Positions 9,840 through 20,410 are shown, counted from the first letter of the stretch. The stretch: 64,000 nt of DNA from JAVJRN01 sp040218415 (GCA_040218415.1 JAVJRN010000055.1:62001-126000); one strand, 5' to 3'. Translations and numbers: made by a program. The notes: generated from the letters alone by a model not told the origin.

Positions 9840-10494
9840 TGATGAGCCCAATTTAGATGGGTTTGATTTTAGGTCAATAAGATTTAAAAGTTGATCATGA
9901 TGACTGGAATGGTCGATTACTTGGAAAATAAGAGGAAAGTAAGCCTAGACATAAGAAACACCTGATTGTGAAATTGAGCGTTGATAATACCAACAGAATC
10001 GTCTCTATTCTTAAAATCGATAGTTCAAGTTTCATTTCAGACGGGATGGATTTAAGCAAATCTCGTATCAAAGTAATGAAAATTAGAGTCACAATGTGAG
10101 GTAGGCATCAGGTATACATGTAAACCGTTGAACCAGCACTTATAAGAACATCAAGAAAGACAGCAATTCCGATTTTAGGGGGAGTCTTGAATTTCAGTTA
10201 GTTAGAGCTTGCTGAAAAATTAATCTTCAAGTTGTTGAGTATGTTCTCAGAAGCGGAGATTGAGGTGTAAACTACTGACAGTCAGTCATTTATAATGAAA
10301 AGACATACTCCGTCCCTTCGGACGGAAAAAGTACTCATCTTTGTTAGAATGTATTAATTAAAAAAATCCAGACCCGAAAAGACCCGCTTTAAGTGGTCTT
10401 GATTTGTTTGTAATTTACTCTATTTCAGTTGATTATAAAGTTATTGCATAAAATGTTTTAATTGATTTTTTTACTTGACTTTTTATTCTTGTAG
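9840..10494. other. Intergenic region without a recognisable gene
   Basis: No credible coding frame is seen. It contains a strong 7-bp hairpin (TCCGTCC, loop CTTC, GGACGGA at 10309-10326) without a following T-run, and a second weaker one (AAGACC...GGTCTT, 10379-10400). Either could mark the left end of the insertion element, but I could not find matching terminal inverted repeats or a target duplication. Confidence 0.4.
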
Positions 10495-10632
10495 AGTCAG
10501 CACAAAATCAGTCAAAAAGTCAAAACCATCAAATCCCGTAAAACTCGGGAGCGGCTAGAAACCTTCGGTGGCAAGCAATTTATCTACACGCTCTACCTCG
10601 TACTCAAGAGGCATTATCCAAAATTCAACGAG

Positions 10633-11862
10633 ATGCTCAATAGCATCCCTGACCACAGAAAACGACATACCTACGAAGTGGCGGAGATATTATCTGCTGG
10701 CATACTCATGTTTGTATTGCGTTGTGAGTCAAGAAATCAGGCCGATCAATTAGCTGGTCAACAATTTGAACAAAACTATCTGAAAGTGTTTGGTATGCGA
10801 TTGCCTATTACCGACACTGTTCATGACTTTTTAGAGCAATTAGATCCAAAAGAGCTTGAATTTCTAAGAGAGTCATTGGTGCGTAAGCTGATGGTGCGCA
10901 AGGTGTTTGAGCAATGGAAGTTTCAGGGTTATTACAATTTGACTTTTGACGCAACAGGCACACACGTTTTTGATGAAGAGCCTTTTGAGGGATGCCCTTA
11001 CAAAGAAACCAAAAACGATATGAAATGGTATGTGAGCGTATTAGAAGCCAAATTGGTCTTCACTAATGGGTTCAGCATTTCTTTGGCTAGGAATGGCTTA
11101 AAAATCAGAGCGGTAAGACTAACAAACAGGATTGTGATCGGAGCGACGACTCGCCGGGCGGCATTTAAACGGTTAGTCAAAAAGGTCAAAACTGCTTTTC
11201 CTCGTTTGGCTATTGTCGTCACCGCAGATGGACTCTATTGCTGCGAACCCGTTTTTAAACTAATCAAGGAATGTGGCTGGAAATTCATCTTCACATTCAC
11301 CGATGATTCACTCAAATCCTTATGGAGAACGATTAATAAAAGCACACTGAACAGACAAAAGCAAACCATCAAAAAGCTGCCGAACGGGAAGTGGATCGTT
11401 GATGAATTTTCGTGGATCAATGATCTCCCTTACAAAGACCAGCAGGTCAACTTCATTACTTATCAGCAGTATGAAGATCAGCAAATCGTAGAACGGCATG
11501 TTCACCTAGCCAACTTGACGATCAACGAGAAAAATGCCAAACAAATCAGCGAACAAGGAAGATTGAGGTGGAATATTGAAAATCAGGGATTCAACGCACA
11601 GAAGAATCACGGTTTTGCTTTAGAGCATAAATATGCCAGAAAAGGCTTCAACACAATGAAGAATTACTACCTGCTCATGCAAATCGCTCATATGATCAGT
11701 CAACTCGTTGAAAAAACCAAAAGCTTTCAACAGGCACTAAACTACTCTGGAAGAACGATCAGGTATGTAATCAAAGATTTGATCGCTATGCTGACCAGAC
11801 AAATATGCTCACCGAAAAATATTCATCGACATTATCGAAAAATCAAACAACTAAGGTATTAG
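10633..11862 (+). mobile_element. IS4-like DDE transposase, 5' end irregular
   Basis: The 409-residue product begins MLNSIPDHRKRHTYEVAEIL. It has a first Asp in LTFDATGTHVFDEEPF, a second in VVTADGLYC, and a C-terminal RWNIENQGFNAQKNHGF block that looks like the IS4-type Glu region. It is probably one of the ISNCY/IS4-like families whose transposases open with an IPDHR motif; the exact family is not certain. The same frame is open upstream to position 10495 and codes protein-like sequence (ERLETFGGKQFIYTLYLVLK), but it contains no ATG, GTG or TTG and is closed by a TAG at 10492. The natural N-terminus therefore seems to have lost its start or to use a rare one. Element ends were not resolved. 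Confidence 0.8.
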
Positions 11863-12033
11863 CCAACCGAAGAGACTCCTCGCTCTTGAATCCGAGGCAA
11901 AACAATCTACACTGGAAAGGAGAAGCTTATTGAAAACTAAACGTGCATAATATCTAGACAGCTATCGTATTTTAGCTGAATGGAATTCCTATGCCCATGC
12001 TTTTTTGAGTGAGAAAATTTCCCTAGCCTTATA

Positions 12034-12384
12034 CTAAAATCGGAATTGCTGATCAAAACCATTCTTTTTACCTCCTGGAATATGCCTGACCATTTTAATT
12101 CGTGCGGGATGCTGACCTGTGAGCAGCGTAGCTCTACTTGGACTGCATGTAGGAGTAGGAATGTATGCTTGTTCGAAATTTAATCCCAAGGAGGCAAGAC
12201 TATCAATATTCGGCGATTCAAAAACAGGATTTCTAAATCCCAAATCAGACCAACCTAAATCATCAACAAAAAACAGGACGATATTTGGCTTTGAAGTGGT
12301 AATCACTTTTTCAGTTGGCGCCTGACAACCTACCATCAATAGGATTATGAAAACGTACAACAATCTACTTTGAAATATTTTCAT
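12034..12384 (-). pseudogene. Truncated S1 sulfatase, N-terminal fragment
   Basis: Only 116 residues of a sulfatase remain. They include a lipoprotein signal (MKIFQSRLLYVFIILLMVGC), the metal site VDDLGWSDLGF and the formylglycine motif C-S-P-S-R (Cys near 80), and the frame ends after MVRHIPGGKKNGFDQQFRF. A normal S1 sulfatase has about 400 more residues, including the second half of the metal site and the substrate pocket, so this product cannot be an active enzyme. It is the last gene of the long operon, 24 bases after the other broken sulfatase, and it stops about 170 bases from the transposase gene. Insertion or a linked deletion is the simplest explanation for the missing part (inference). 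Confidence 0.85.
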
Positions 12385-12408
12385 AACTTATTTGTCTTCA
12401 TTTGATGA

Positions 12409-14013
12409 TTAATCTAGAGGGCCGCTTTCTGCATCCGTTGGACTTACCCACGGTGTATCCTTGATGGTAAATTCACCTTTCATGTAGCGCTCGTAATAAT
12501 TCCACCCCTTTTCTTTATAAAACCCATATTGATTAAAAATATCTCCATTACCAAACATTCTCGGATCCCCTTGCTGCTTTAGCATGGTTTCCATGTGTGA
12601 TTTCATAGACGATTTCAAATTGCTTAGGTTCTGCTCTTGGGCCAAATTCTTAATGCAGTCTGGATCATTGGTCACATTGAAGAATTCTTCATTGGAAGAT
12701 CTCTTACCAAAGGAGAGTTGCCAGTAGTATTCATCCTCTCCAGCTCTTCGCATATTCAGAATTTGTGTCTTGGTAGGTGATGCATCACAGTCTAAATAGC
12801 CCACTTCAGGGTTTCCAGCAGGCCAAAGTGCAGTGTCATAATTGTACAGATATAGATAGTCATCAGAAACGATTCCACGTATGGGAAAGCCTTGATTTTC
12901 TGGTCGTCCATAATCGTGTCTTTCTCTTCCAATCAATACCACATCTCGCTCTGGATTTACTTGACCATCTTTTTCAGAAAAGAAAATATCAACAAGACTT
13001 TTACCGGGTGAGCTGCGCATTTGAGATTGCTCGAAAGATATACCTGCTAATTCCAGAAACGTAGACGCAAAATCGATAAAGCTGACCATGTCCTTCACAG
13101 TCCGACCAGGGTTCTTAATCCCTTCCGGCCATCTGATAGCTAATGGTACTTTGTTGGAATACTCATACTCTTGCGCTTTACCTCTTGGGAAAGGCATGCC
13201 GTGATCTGAGGTCATTATAATGATCGTATTCTTCATTAAACCACGTTTTTCCAAACTTTCAATCATTTGACCCAAATGCCAATCAGCGTATTCTATTTCC
13301 AGTGCATAATCAAGTAGGTCATTACGTACCGTGTCCGTATCTGGCCAAAAACCAGGAACACGATCTATATCTTCGAGTTGCTTACCATTAGCCCGTCCTG
13401 AACCGTATTCGTATTTTCTATGGGGCTCATAGGCTCCATACCAAAAGAACCAAGGTTGATCTTCTTCCTTATGCTCAAGAAAATATTCAAATTCCGTGGA
13501 GTAGTCGGTATTACTCATGCCATTTGCCCATGGATCCGTTTGCCGCCTCTTCACAGGGAAACCAATGAGTTGACGCCTTTTGCTATCCACCATTCCGGGA
13601 TTTCCAGGCGCATAGCCTTTACCCGTTCTCGCAGTTAAGTAGCCATTTTCACGCAAGACTTCTGGGAATGTCTTAAACTTTGCTGGAAAATTTGACACAT
13701 GATTTCCCGCCTCTTCCAATTGCCAAGAATTCCGGCCTGTCAAGATGTTCGCTCTTGAAGGCGCGCATTTGGCATTTGGTGTATAAGCATTCAAAAAGAG
13801 AACTCCTTAAGCAGCCAGTCTATCAAAATTTGGTGTTTGAATCCATTTATAGCCATATGCTCCCATATGTGGAGAAGCATCGTCCATTATACAAAATAGT
13901 ATATTTGGACGAGCTGGAGATTGCTGCTGATCTTTTAAAGCAGACTGGCACTGGCATAATAGCGCGGAAAAAGCTGCTCCCAAAAAGGCCAATTTGGTTC
14001 TTCTTAGACTCAC
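12409..14013 (-). pseudogene. S1 sulfatase (heparan N-sulfatase-like) interrupted by one in-frame stop
   Basis: The frame would encode about 534 residues. It starts MSLRRTKLAFLGAAFSALLC, continues through RPNILFCIMDD and TPNFDRLAA, meets a TAA at codon 69 (13807-13809), then resumes in the same frame with GVLFLNAYTPNAKCAPSRA. Cys near 83 is the formylglycine position. The rest (TSDHGMPFPRGKAQEYEYSN, RWPEG) is intact and resembles subfamily S1_8-type sulfatases. One base change (GAA or AAA to TAA) explains the stop, so this is a very young pseudogene or a sequencing error. The start overlaps the stop of the upstream beta-helix gene (ATGA), which shows translational coupling. Confidence 0.88.
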
Positions 14014-15725
14014 TCTTTTTCCACACCAAAGTTTTCTTTCACATCTGTTACATTCTGAAAATAAACCTTTCTTTCTGTGCTCTCACCTCTGCCGAAATCC
14101 TTACGCCAAGGTAACGCCAGTGAATTATCAGGTGTTTCCACTCGATTATCCATGAAAATAAGGCCAACGGTGGAGGTAATACCAAATCCAGGATTCACTG
14201 AGTTCGAAACGGTATTCCCGGAGACGTTCACATTATTGTGGGCTCCTGCAGCCCCTATTTTCCCATTTCCACCTTTTGCATAAACTGCAATACCAACATC
14301 GTGACATCCTTGCACTACATTATTCGTGATGAGTAAGTTATTGCCGCTTCCTGCCTCTAACCACTGGTGCTCTGGTGAGCATTTTATAGCTATTCCCCAG
14401 TTGTCAATCAACTGATTATTTGAGATCATACCATTACTTGCCTTAGCGATGATGCCACGGCTTCTGTTGGGTCCTGCAATACAATCCACTACTTCAAATC
14501 CATTACCTAATCTTTCCGAAGAAGCGATCACACTCCCGAGTGGCAAATCAACTGCTCGGTTAAGCTCAATTATGTAAACATTATCCGCGTCTTTGGTTTT
14601 TTGGGACTCTGCCAAAAACTTCTGACTGCTCAAGAATTCCCTTTCTTCCGCGTTCAATTTTCTGCCCGGCACGATCGATCTGACGTATGCATCTGGTATT
14701 CTGGTTCCATCATAAGATACCAACTCAACTGGGTCAGCAACTCCAATATCCGGCCTTCTACCTGCCTTGCCGACTACAGTGACCATATTTCCATTGGTTT
14801 CTGTGATAACGTGGTACAAACCACTTATTGCAAATCCATCATCTCCATTGTAGCGGGCTATGCAATTCCTATAAGAAGGACCAATTTCTGCAGATTTGGA
14901 ATGAAAGCCGTCTGCATTATTGCTTCTCATTCTTCGGATTTCCCGTTCACGAAGGTCTGACTCAGGTTGTCTTCGATCTACGTGGCAACCTAGATATTTT
15001 GTGCCATTACATTCACGCTCGAAAAATGCAAATGTGGTTCCGGAGTAGATTTTTACATTTTCAAGAACTAAATTTTCATTATTGTTCATAATGATAGTAT
15101 GCGGTACAAACTTGGTATTATAAGAATCGAAAACAACGATATCTCCGATTTCTTCAAATGAGTGTTCTAAACCAGCAGCGCGCTTCTTAGAGAAAACAAC
15201 CTGCCGATTCTTTCTGTCCAGTTCGTGTGTAACTCCATAATAGGTGCGGGTCACAAGCTCTCCTGTCTGGGGATCATAAATTTCGAGCTTATCGTTTCTC
15301 AAATTTGTCTCATAGCCTTCGAGAAGATCCACAGTCAATTGCGCTTTATCCTCGGACATGGAGACAATTCTACCTTGTGTGAACGGTAATGGATCGTAAT
15401 CAATGACCAAACCTTGAATTTTTAAATTTTTGCAGTTACGAATATTTATTGCTTGTACTGTTTCTGTGCAGATCATTTCTACCCCATCGGCAATAATTGT
15501 AATATCTTGAAGACCCTCAAGAGTTAAATGAGTTTGGCCCTGAGGAGCTACTCTATATCGGCCAGGTGGTATAACTACCTCTCCTTTGCTCTTTTTGACT
15601 GCTTTGTCTAAGAACTTCTGCAAGTTAAAATCAACACCCGGATCAATCTGAGCCTGTAAAGCGTATGAAAATAGACATGTAAATAATACGGTTGAAAATA
15701 GGATTATACTTCTATTTGAAAGCAT
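14010..15725 (-). CDS. Secreted right-handed beta-helix protein, probable glycosidase
   Basis: 571 residues with signal peptide MLSNRSIILFSTVLFTCLFSYALQAQ. The body is a parallel beta-helix: repeated short N-rich turns, VIDYDPLPFTQGRIV near residue 100, YNGDDGFAISG in the middle with paired Asp, and NRSRGIIAKAS, NNQLIDNWG and NVSGNTVSNS coils later. The order of these motifs distantly resembles the GH110 enzymes elsewhere in this locus, so I infer a related alpha-galactosidase-like hydrolase, but no family can be assigned with certainty. It is a close paralogue of the core of the upstream 948-residue protein. Its start overlaps that gene's stop (TAATG), and its stop overlaps the start of the sulfatase pseudogene. 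Confidence 0.75.
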   Translation of the reverse strand: MLSNRSIILFSTVLFTCLFSYALQAQIDPGVDFNLQKFLDKAVKKSKGEVVIPPGRYRVAPQGQTHLTLEGLQDITIIADGVEMICTETVQAINIRNCKNLKIQGLVIDYDPLPFTQGRIVSMSEDKAQLTVDLLEGYETNLRNDKLEIYDPQTGELVTRTYYGVTHELDRKNRQVVFSKKRAAGLEHSFEEIGDIVVFDSYNTKFVPHTIIMNNNENLVLENVKIYSGTTFAFFERECNGTKYLGCHVDRRQPESDLREREIRRMRSNNADGFHSKSAEIGPSYRNCIARYNGDDGFAISGLYHVITETNGNMVTVVGKAGRRPDIGVADPVELVSYDGTRIPDAYVRSIVPGRKLNAEEREFLSSQKFLAESQKTKDADNVYIIELNRAVDLPLGSVIASSERLGNGFEVVDCIAGPNRSRGIIAKASNGMISNNQLIDNWGIAIKCSPEHQWLEAGSGNNLLITNNVVQGCHDVGIAVYAKGGNGKIGAAGAHNNVNVSGNTVSNSVNPGFGITSTVGLIFMDNRVETPDNSLALPWRKDFGRGESTERKVYFQNVTDVKENFGVEKE

Positions 15726-18571
15726 TAGTGATATTTCTTTATGATTTTATAAGTGTGACCTTTAGTCCGAAGAAAATAAATCCCATCAGACCAGGAAGCA
15801 ACATCTACCCACTCATCCAAGCCAGTTGGTGATGCGAAAATGACACGCTCCTGTGAGTCATAAATAGTGTATGACTCACGGCTGCCATTCTTAGGCAGAA
15901 CATGCAGCCGAGCGCTGACTGGATTAGGATAGACAGTTATGGATAGCTGTGTTTCTTCCCTACCAAGAGGTCTCTCTTCAGTAACTCTTAGTGCTACATT
16001 TTCCAAGTAGATTTCACGCGAAGGGTCCTCTGCGTTTCCAAAATCCTGAATCCCTGGGATGATATAGGAATTATTAACATCACTGATAGAGTTATTTTCA
16101 ATGAGCAGATCGCTGGTTGACGTAACGGCAATACCCGGGTTAACGGAGTTACTTATTGAATTCCCCAGAATTTCAACATTTCGATGGGATCCAACGACCC
16201 CAACTTCACCATTTCCTCCTATTGCATATATGGCAATAGCGGCTTCATGAGATCCAATTATGGTATTGTTGATTACTTGGATATTGCCCCCGGTACCCGC
16301 TTCGAGCCACCTGTATTCAGGAGACATTTTTATTGCTTGTCCCCAGGTTCCTTGCACCGTATTTCCTGACACAATCACATCGCTGGACTTGATCAAGATG
16401 CCTCGACTCCTTGTTGGCCCCACGACACAATCCATGACTTTGGCACCATTTCCTAATCTATTAGAAGACGCGATCAAACTGCCACGCGGCAAATCAATGG
16501 CTCTGTCGACTATGATGGAATAAGTGTCCGTGGCGTTTCGAGTATCGTCCGCTTCTCCGTTAAAATTCTGGTTGTTCAAGAAATTGCGTTCAGCTGAATT
16601 AACGGCTCTTCCTTTGGTAATGGATTGCACTTTTGCATTCGGAATTCTCTCGCCAGTATAGGAGACTAATTCCACTGAATCTCCAACGGCTATGTTTGGC
16701 TTATCGCCCGCCTTGCCAATTACAGTAAGTTCACCGCCATTCGTTTCTGTAATGATATGATAGTCGCCATTCACGGCAAACCCATCATCTCCATTGTATC
16801 CCACTACACATTGTGTATATGCCGGTCCTACCTCTGCGTGTTTGGAGTGGAAACCGTCCAGATTAATACTTCGCATACGTTTGACCTCTCTAGGCGCCAA
16901 TTCGGATTCAATGGGCCTACGGATAATCTTACATTGAGCATAAAGTGAGTTGCTGCAGTAGCGCTCAAAAAATCCAAATGCTGTACCCGCAAATAAAGTC
17001 ACATTCTCCACCTCCATATCAGTGCAATATTCCATCAAAATCCCATGCGGTATATTCCGATCACCTCTGGAATCAATTACCACGATATCCCCTACTTCTT
17101 CGAACGAAGAGGCAGGGTTATAACCGGTTTTGTTGATCAAGACTTCATTTGTCGGCTCATCTACTTGAAACGAAACGCCATAATAGGTAGAAGTGGATAG
17201 TTCTGAGGTTTGAGGATCATAGATCTCAACCCGACTATTTCTTACTGTGGAGGAATATCCCTCCAAAAACCTCGCAGTAATCTGAGATTTATTACCAGAA
17301 ATACCAGTAATCACCGCTTGTGTAAAGGGAAGCGGATCATAGTCGATAGATAAGTCCTGAATTTTCACATTGGAACAATTCAAGAATCTGATTCCTTGCA
17401 ATGTTTCTGTACAAATAATCTCCGTATTGTTTCCGAGAATTGTAATATTCTGCAGGTTTTGAAAATCCAGATGAATATTTCTCGATACTTCTGGTAATCG
17501 AATCCTCCCTCCTGGTAGCGTAATCATTGATTTACCTTGGGCTATCTCATTGTCAATAAACGCCTGAAGATCAAATAAGGTACCCGCATCTGTTTCTGGA
17601 TGAACCGTAACAGTCTGAACTACTGGGAAAGCTGCTTTAAACAATTGGCTGCCTTCTTGCCTTGCAGTTATTTGTGTGGTTCCTTCCCCTAGGATATTTA
17701 GATTTCCTCCTAAAATTGTCGCAACGCCGGGATTTGAACTCTCATATGTGACTGGCAAACCTGATGATGCAAAGGCTCTCAAGGGCAAGTCACCCAAATC
17801 TACATTTACATCTGGGGTGAGATTAAAGCTGATTTGCTGGTCCTGCCTTATCAGTAGCAGATCCCGTATCTCTTCCACCAATAACGGCTTACTAAATATC
17901 CGCAAGTCACTCATCAAATAAGACCCATCGTAGTTGTCGATAGCACTGAGATCCTCGAAAAGCACCGTATTCAGTACATTTTCAAATCCAGCACTGGCAG
18001 TGGAGGCAGCAAAGAACCCATTAATATAGAGCTTCGCATCAACTGTGTTGTTAGCTCCTGCTTTGATTACCCAGGCCACATGCACCCATTCATTGGTTGG
18101 AATCGAGGTGTTACTTTCAATAAAGCTACCACCGACCTTGTTTACAAATCTTAACCTTCCATCCGAAGTAATATTGAGCAGGTTCAAACCTTGATCTTCA
18201 TCTCCGAATCTGAAGATATTACGGAACACCAATTCTTCTTGTTTGAAGTAGAAAGTGATCGTTCGAGGCGAATTTCCAGAAATTCCTTGATAACCCGGAA
18301 CAGTGACCGAACCTGTGCCTGTTTTTTGTAGCACAGAGGTCAGGTCAGGGTCAGCAACTCCCAATGTGATATTGGCTCCATTAGAAATGACTCCTTTTCG
18401 TCCATTTCCTGAATAATCAATGATTTCGGTTGCTTCTGAAGTCTCATCGAATTTATAATGCAGCTCCAAAAACTCCTGAGCTACCCCTTGCTGACTTTGC
18501 GGCAAAGAATACCCGGTTGTGATTCCTAAAAACCACAAAACGATAGCTCCAATTATTCGACTTCTTTCCAT
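15725..18571 (-). CDS. Secreted LamG + beta-helix protein with T9SS C-terminal sorting signal
   Basis: 948 residues. After a signal peptide, residues ~30-240 form a concanavalin-like LamG domain (LHYKFDETSEATEIIDYSGN, ITFYFKQEE, VHVAWVIKAG), possibly carbohydrate binding. A bacterial Ig-like stretch (FNLTPDVNVDLGDLPLRAFA, PVTYESSNPGVATI) follows. The beta-helix core repeats the motifs of the downstream protein (SIDYDPLPFTQAVI, YNGDDGFAVNG, RSRGILIKSS). The last ~80 residues, SITVYPNPVSARLHV to IYFLRTKGHTYKIIKKYH, are a type IX secretion sorting domain, so the enzyme is exported to the surface or medium. A weak copy of the 21-bp operator lies upstream, suggesting an internal promoter in the long operon. 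Confidence 0.85.
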   Translation of the reverse strand: MERSRIIGAIVLWFLGITTGYSLPQSQQGVAQEFLELHYKFDETSEATEIIDYSGNGRKGVISNGANITLGVADPDLTSVLQKTGTGSVTVPGYQGISGNSPRTITFYFKQEELVFRNIFRFGDEDQGLNLLNITSDGRLRFVNKVGGSFIESNTSIPTNEWVHVAWVIKAGANNTVDAKLYINGFFAASTASAGFENVLNTVLFEDLSAIDNYDGSYLMSDLRIFSKPLLVEEIRDLLLIRQDQQISFNLTPDVNVDLGDLPLRAFASSGLPVTYESSNPGVATILGGNLNILGEGTTQITARQEGSQLFKAAFPVVQTVTVHPETDAGTLFDLQAFIDNEIAQGKSMITLPGGRIRLPEVSRNIHLDFQNLQNITILGNNTEIICTETLQGIRFLNCSNVKIQDLSIDYDPLPFTQAVITGISGNKSQITARFLEGYSSTVRNSRVEIYDPQTSELSTSTYYGVSFQVDEPTNEVLINKTGYNPASSFEEVGDIVVIDSRGDRNIPHGILMEYCTDMEVENVTLFAGTAFGFFERYCSNSLYAQCKIIRRPIESELAPREVKRMRSINLDGFHSKHAEVGPAYTQCVVGYNGDDGFAVNGDYHIITETNGGELTVIGKAGDKPNIAVGDSVELVSYTGERIPNAKVQSITKGRAVNSAERNFLNNQNFNGEADDTRNATDTYSIIVDRAIDLPRGSLIASSNRLGNGAKVMDCVVGPTRSRGILIKSSDVIVSGNTVQGTWGQAIKMSPEYRWLEAGTGGNIQVINNTIIGSHEAAIAIYAIGGNGEVGVVGSHRNVEILGNSISNSVNPGIAVTSTSDLLIENNSISDVNNSYIIPGIQDFGNAEDPSREIYLENVALRVTEERPLGREETQLSITVYPNPVSARLHVLPKNGSRESYTIYDSQERVIFASPTGLDEWVDVASWSDGIYFLRTKGHTYKIIKKYH

Positions 18572-18699
18572 TTCAATTTTACTATTTCAGGCCACTTGTA
18601 CCTTTATCATAATTATTCAACCTGAAGGTCCACAAGAAATTCAAACCCTATCTCGATGAGTAAAGTAGCTTATATCTCTTCTGATATACATTACTTGGC

Positions 18700-18727
18700 A
18701 GTAACCATTCTAAGCACTTTTGTAACG
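18700..18727. promoter_or_regulatory. Degenerate copy of the 21-bp TGTAACA operator
   Basis: The plus strand reads AGTAACC, 14 bases, TGTAACG. The two GTAAC cores are exactly 21 bases apart, as in the five better copies. It lies in the 195-base gap between the SusD gene and the LamG/beta-helix gene, where a second promoter would be useful. On the gene side, about 38 bases away, the minus strand reads TACTTTAC, a poor -7 match (two mismatches). The core match is partial, so this is a weaker call. Confidence 0.4.
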
Positions 18728-18766
18728 CTAATGAGTATTTGGGCGCTTATCTTTCTTCCTCTACCA

Positions 18767-20410
18767 TTAATAGCCAGGATTCTGAACCAAGTTCGAATTC
18801 AAATCAATCTGCTGCAAGGGAATAGGAAACCAAACTTTCTCAGAGCGCCAATTTTGCTGTATAATGGCAGCCACGTCGTTGTGTGCACCAACTGCTGGAT
18901 CGAGCGCATTGATCTTTTCGTCGTATTTATTAAAACGAGCTAAATCAATTCTTCTCCAGTTTTCAAAACAAAGTTCTCGTGAGCGCTCGGCCAATAATTC
19001 CTCTACAAAGTCATCATTGAAATAAGCAGTATTTAAATCCTGCACTACCGCAGGTGCAATCACTGAACGTTCCCGCACTTCTGAAAGCAGGGCTCGTGCC
19101 TCTGGCTCATCTCCGGTAAAGTAAAGTGCCTCCGCTCTCAACAGCAGGATATCTGCATATCTTAGCAGCGGGATGGATAATCCTGAAGCCCAAGGTGGCG
19201 TGGACTTTTGTGTGGGATCCTTCAAACGGTACTTGCCGATACTCATGTTAAAGGCATTTGGCCCAGGAATGGTATTAGGCTGGTAATATCGAACGCCATT
19301 TATTTGGAGTACATCCAATAAATTAGGATTTGAACCCAAATTTCCTGATACATTATGATCTCTTCTGAAGTCATTTGCATTATAAGAGTTGTACAATTCT
19401 GCGAAAGGACGGTACCAGCCTGATCCACCTCCAACAGTTACTCCGTTTCCTTGAGGAATAAAGCAATTAATAACCATCGTTATTACATTGATAGTTGGGT
19501 CAGATGAAGCTTCTGCTGAAAAAATCAACTCCTCTGCCTGCGCCTGTTTAGTAGATTCTCTGAATAGGTAATCGTAATTCTCAATAAGGACATACCCACT
19601 GTTGTTCACGAGATCCTCTGAAATGATGACAGCTTCTGTATAGCTCGCATTCACGTCTACCCATTCAAAACTGTTAGGTGTGTATCCAAAATCGTTAAGT
19701 CCGTTTTGCTTCATGCTTGCCAAGTAGGTATGTACTTTCACTAGAAAACCTGCTGCTGTCCATTTATTGGCGCTGCTTAGGGCAAGTCCTCTGTCTTGCA
19801 AGTTTTCGTAGGCAAATTCAAAATCCTCGATCACCTGAGCATACACCTCCTGAACCGGTTGTCTGACCTTCTTGAGTTCATCAACACTCGCGGTGTATAT
19901 CGGAATTGCTCCATGCATCATAGACAACATCATATGAAAGAATCCTCGGAGTAATCTCGCCTCTCCTTCAATCTCTACTTTACGTGTTCCATTAAAATCA
20001 CTATCAGGTATTCCTGGAAGGTTGTCAAGTAGAAAATTTGCCCGACTGATTCCCGCGTAAGCAAAAAACCATGCTTGATTGAGTTCAGGATTCTGACTTG
20101 TGAAGCTTGCATTTCCCCACGGCGCTGGTCGGTTGTCAGTCAGATTGGAGCGGATAGCACATTCGTCTGTAGCTCCGTTCATAATCTCCATCATATTTCT
20201 CCCGAAGTAAGAAAGGTTGCCAAATCCTTGGATATTACGCGCTGTGAGCGTGTTATACACACCTGCCAACGCTATTTCTGCATCATCCGCTGTTAAATAA
20301 AAGTTTTCAGGGGATGTGAATGAGAAAGGTTCGGGATCCAGATAATCACTACAGGAGATTCCAATGAGTACCAATGCAGCAAATAAGATATTCTTGATAT
20401 TTCTTTTCAT
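18767..20410 (-). CDS. SusD/RagB-family outer-membrane lipoprotein
   Basis: 547 residues. The signal ends in IGISC with the lipid-accepting Cys at about residue 20. The N-terminal TPR-like half (LDPEPFSFTSPENFYLTADD, ALAGVYNTLT, RLLRGFFHMML) and the C-terminal LPLLRYADILLLRAEAL-like block (here SIPLLRYADILLLRAEALY) plus FENWRRIDLARF are diagnostic of SusD. It caps the SusC channel on the cell surface and captures the oligosaccharide. It follows the SusC gene by 12 bases on the same strand, the usual pair order. Confidence 0.96.
   Translation of the reverse strand: MKRNIKNILFAALVLIGISCSDYLDPEPFSFTSPENFYLTADDAEIALAGVYNTLTARNIQGFGNLSYFGRNMMEIMNGATDECAIRSNLTDNRPAPWGNASFTSQNPELNQAWFFAYAGISRANFLLDNLPGIPDSDFNGTRKVEIEGEARLLRGFFHMMLSMMHGAIPIYTASVDELKKVRQPVQEVYAQVIEDFEFAYENLQDRGLALSSANKWTAAGFLVKVHTYLASMKQNGLNDFGYTPNSFEWVDVNASYTEAVIISEDLVNNSGYVLIENYDYLFRESTKQAQAEELIFSAEASSDPTINVITMVINCFIPQGNGVTVGGGSGWYRPFAELYNSYNANDFRRDHNVSGNLGSNPNLLDVLQINGVRYYQPNTIPGPNAFNMSIGKYRLKDPTQKSTPPWASGLSIPLLRYADILLLRAEALYFTGDEPEARALLSEVRERSVIAPAVVQDLNTAYFNDDFVEELLAERSRELCFENWRRIDLARFNKYDEKINALDPAVGAHNDVAAIIQQNWRSEKVWFPIPLQQIDLNSNLVQNPGY

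Noticed and set aside
9895..10092. 65-codon minus-strand frame upstream of the GH130 operon
   Set aside because: Low-complexity and no homologous pattern; the region behaves as intergenic.
10309..10326. Strong hairpin as a terminator for the region left of the transposase
   Set aside because: No T-run follows it in either direction at the right side of the stem.
12777..13064. Plus-strand frame inside the sulfatase pseudogene
   Set aside because: Antisense shadow without motifs, while the minus frame keeps sulfatase motifs.
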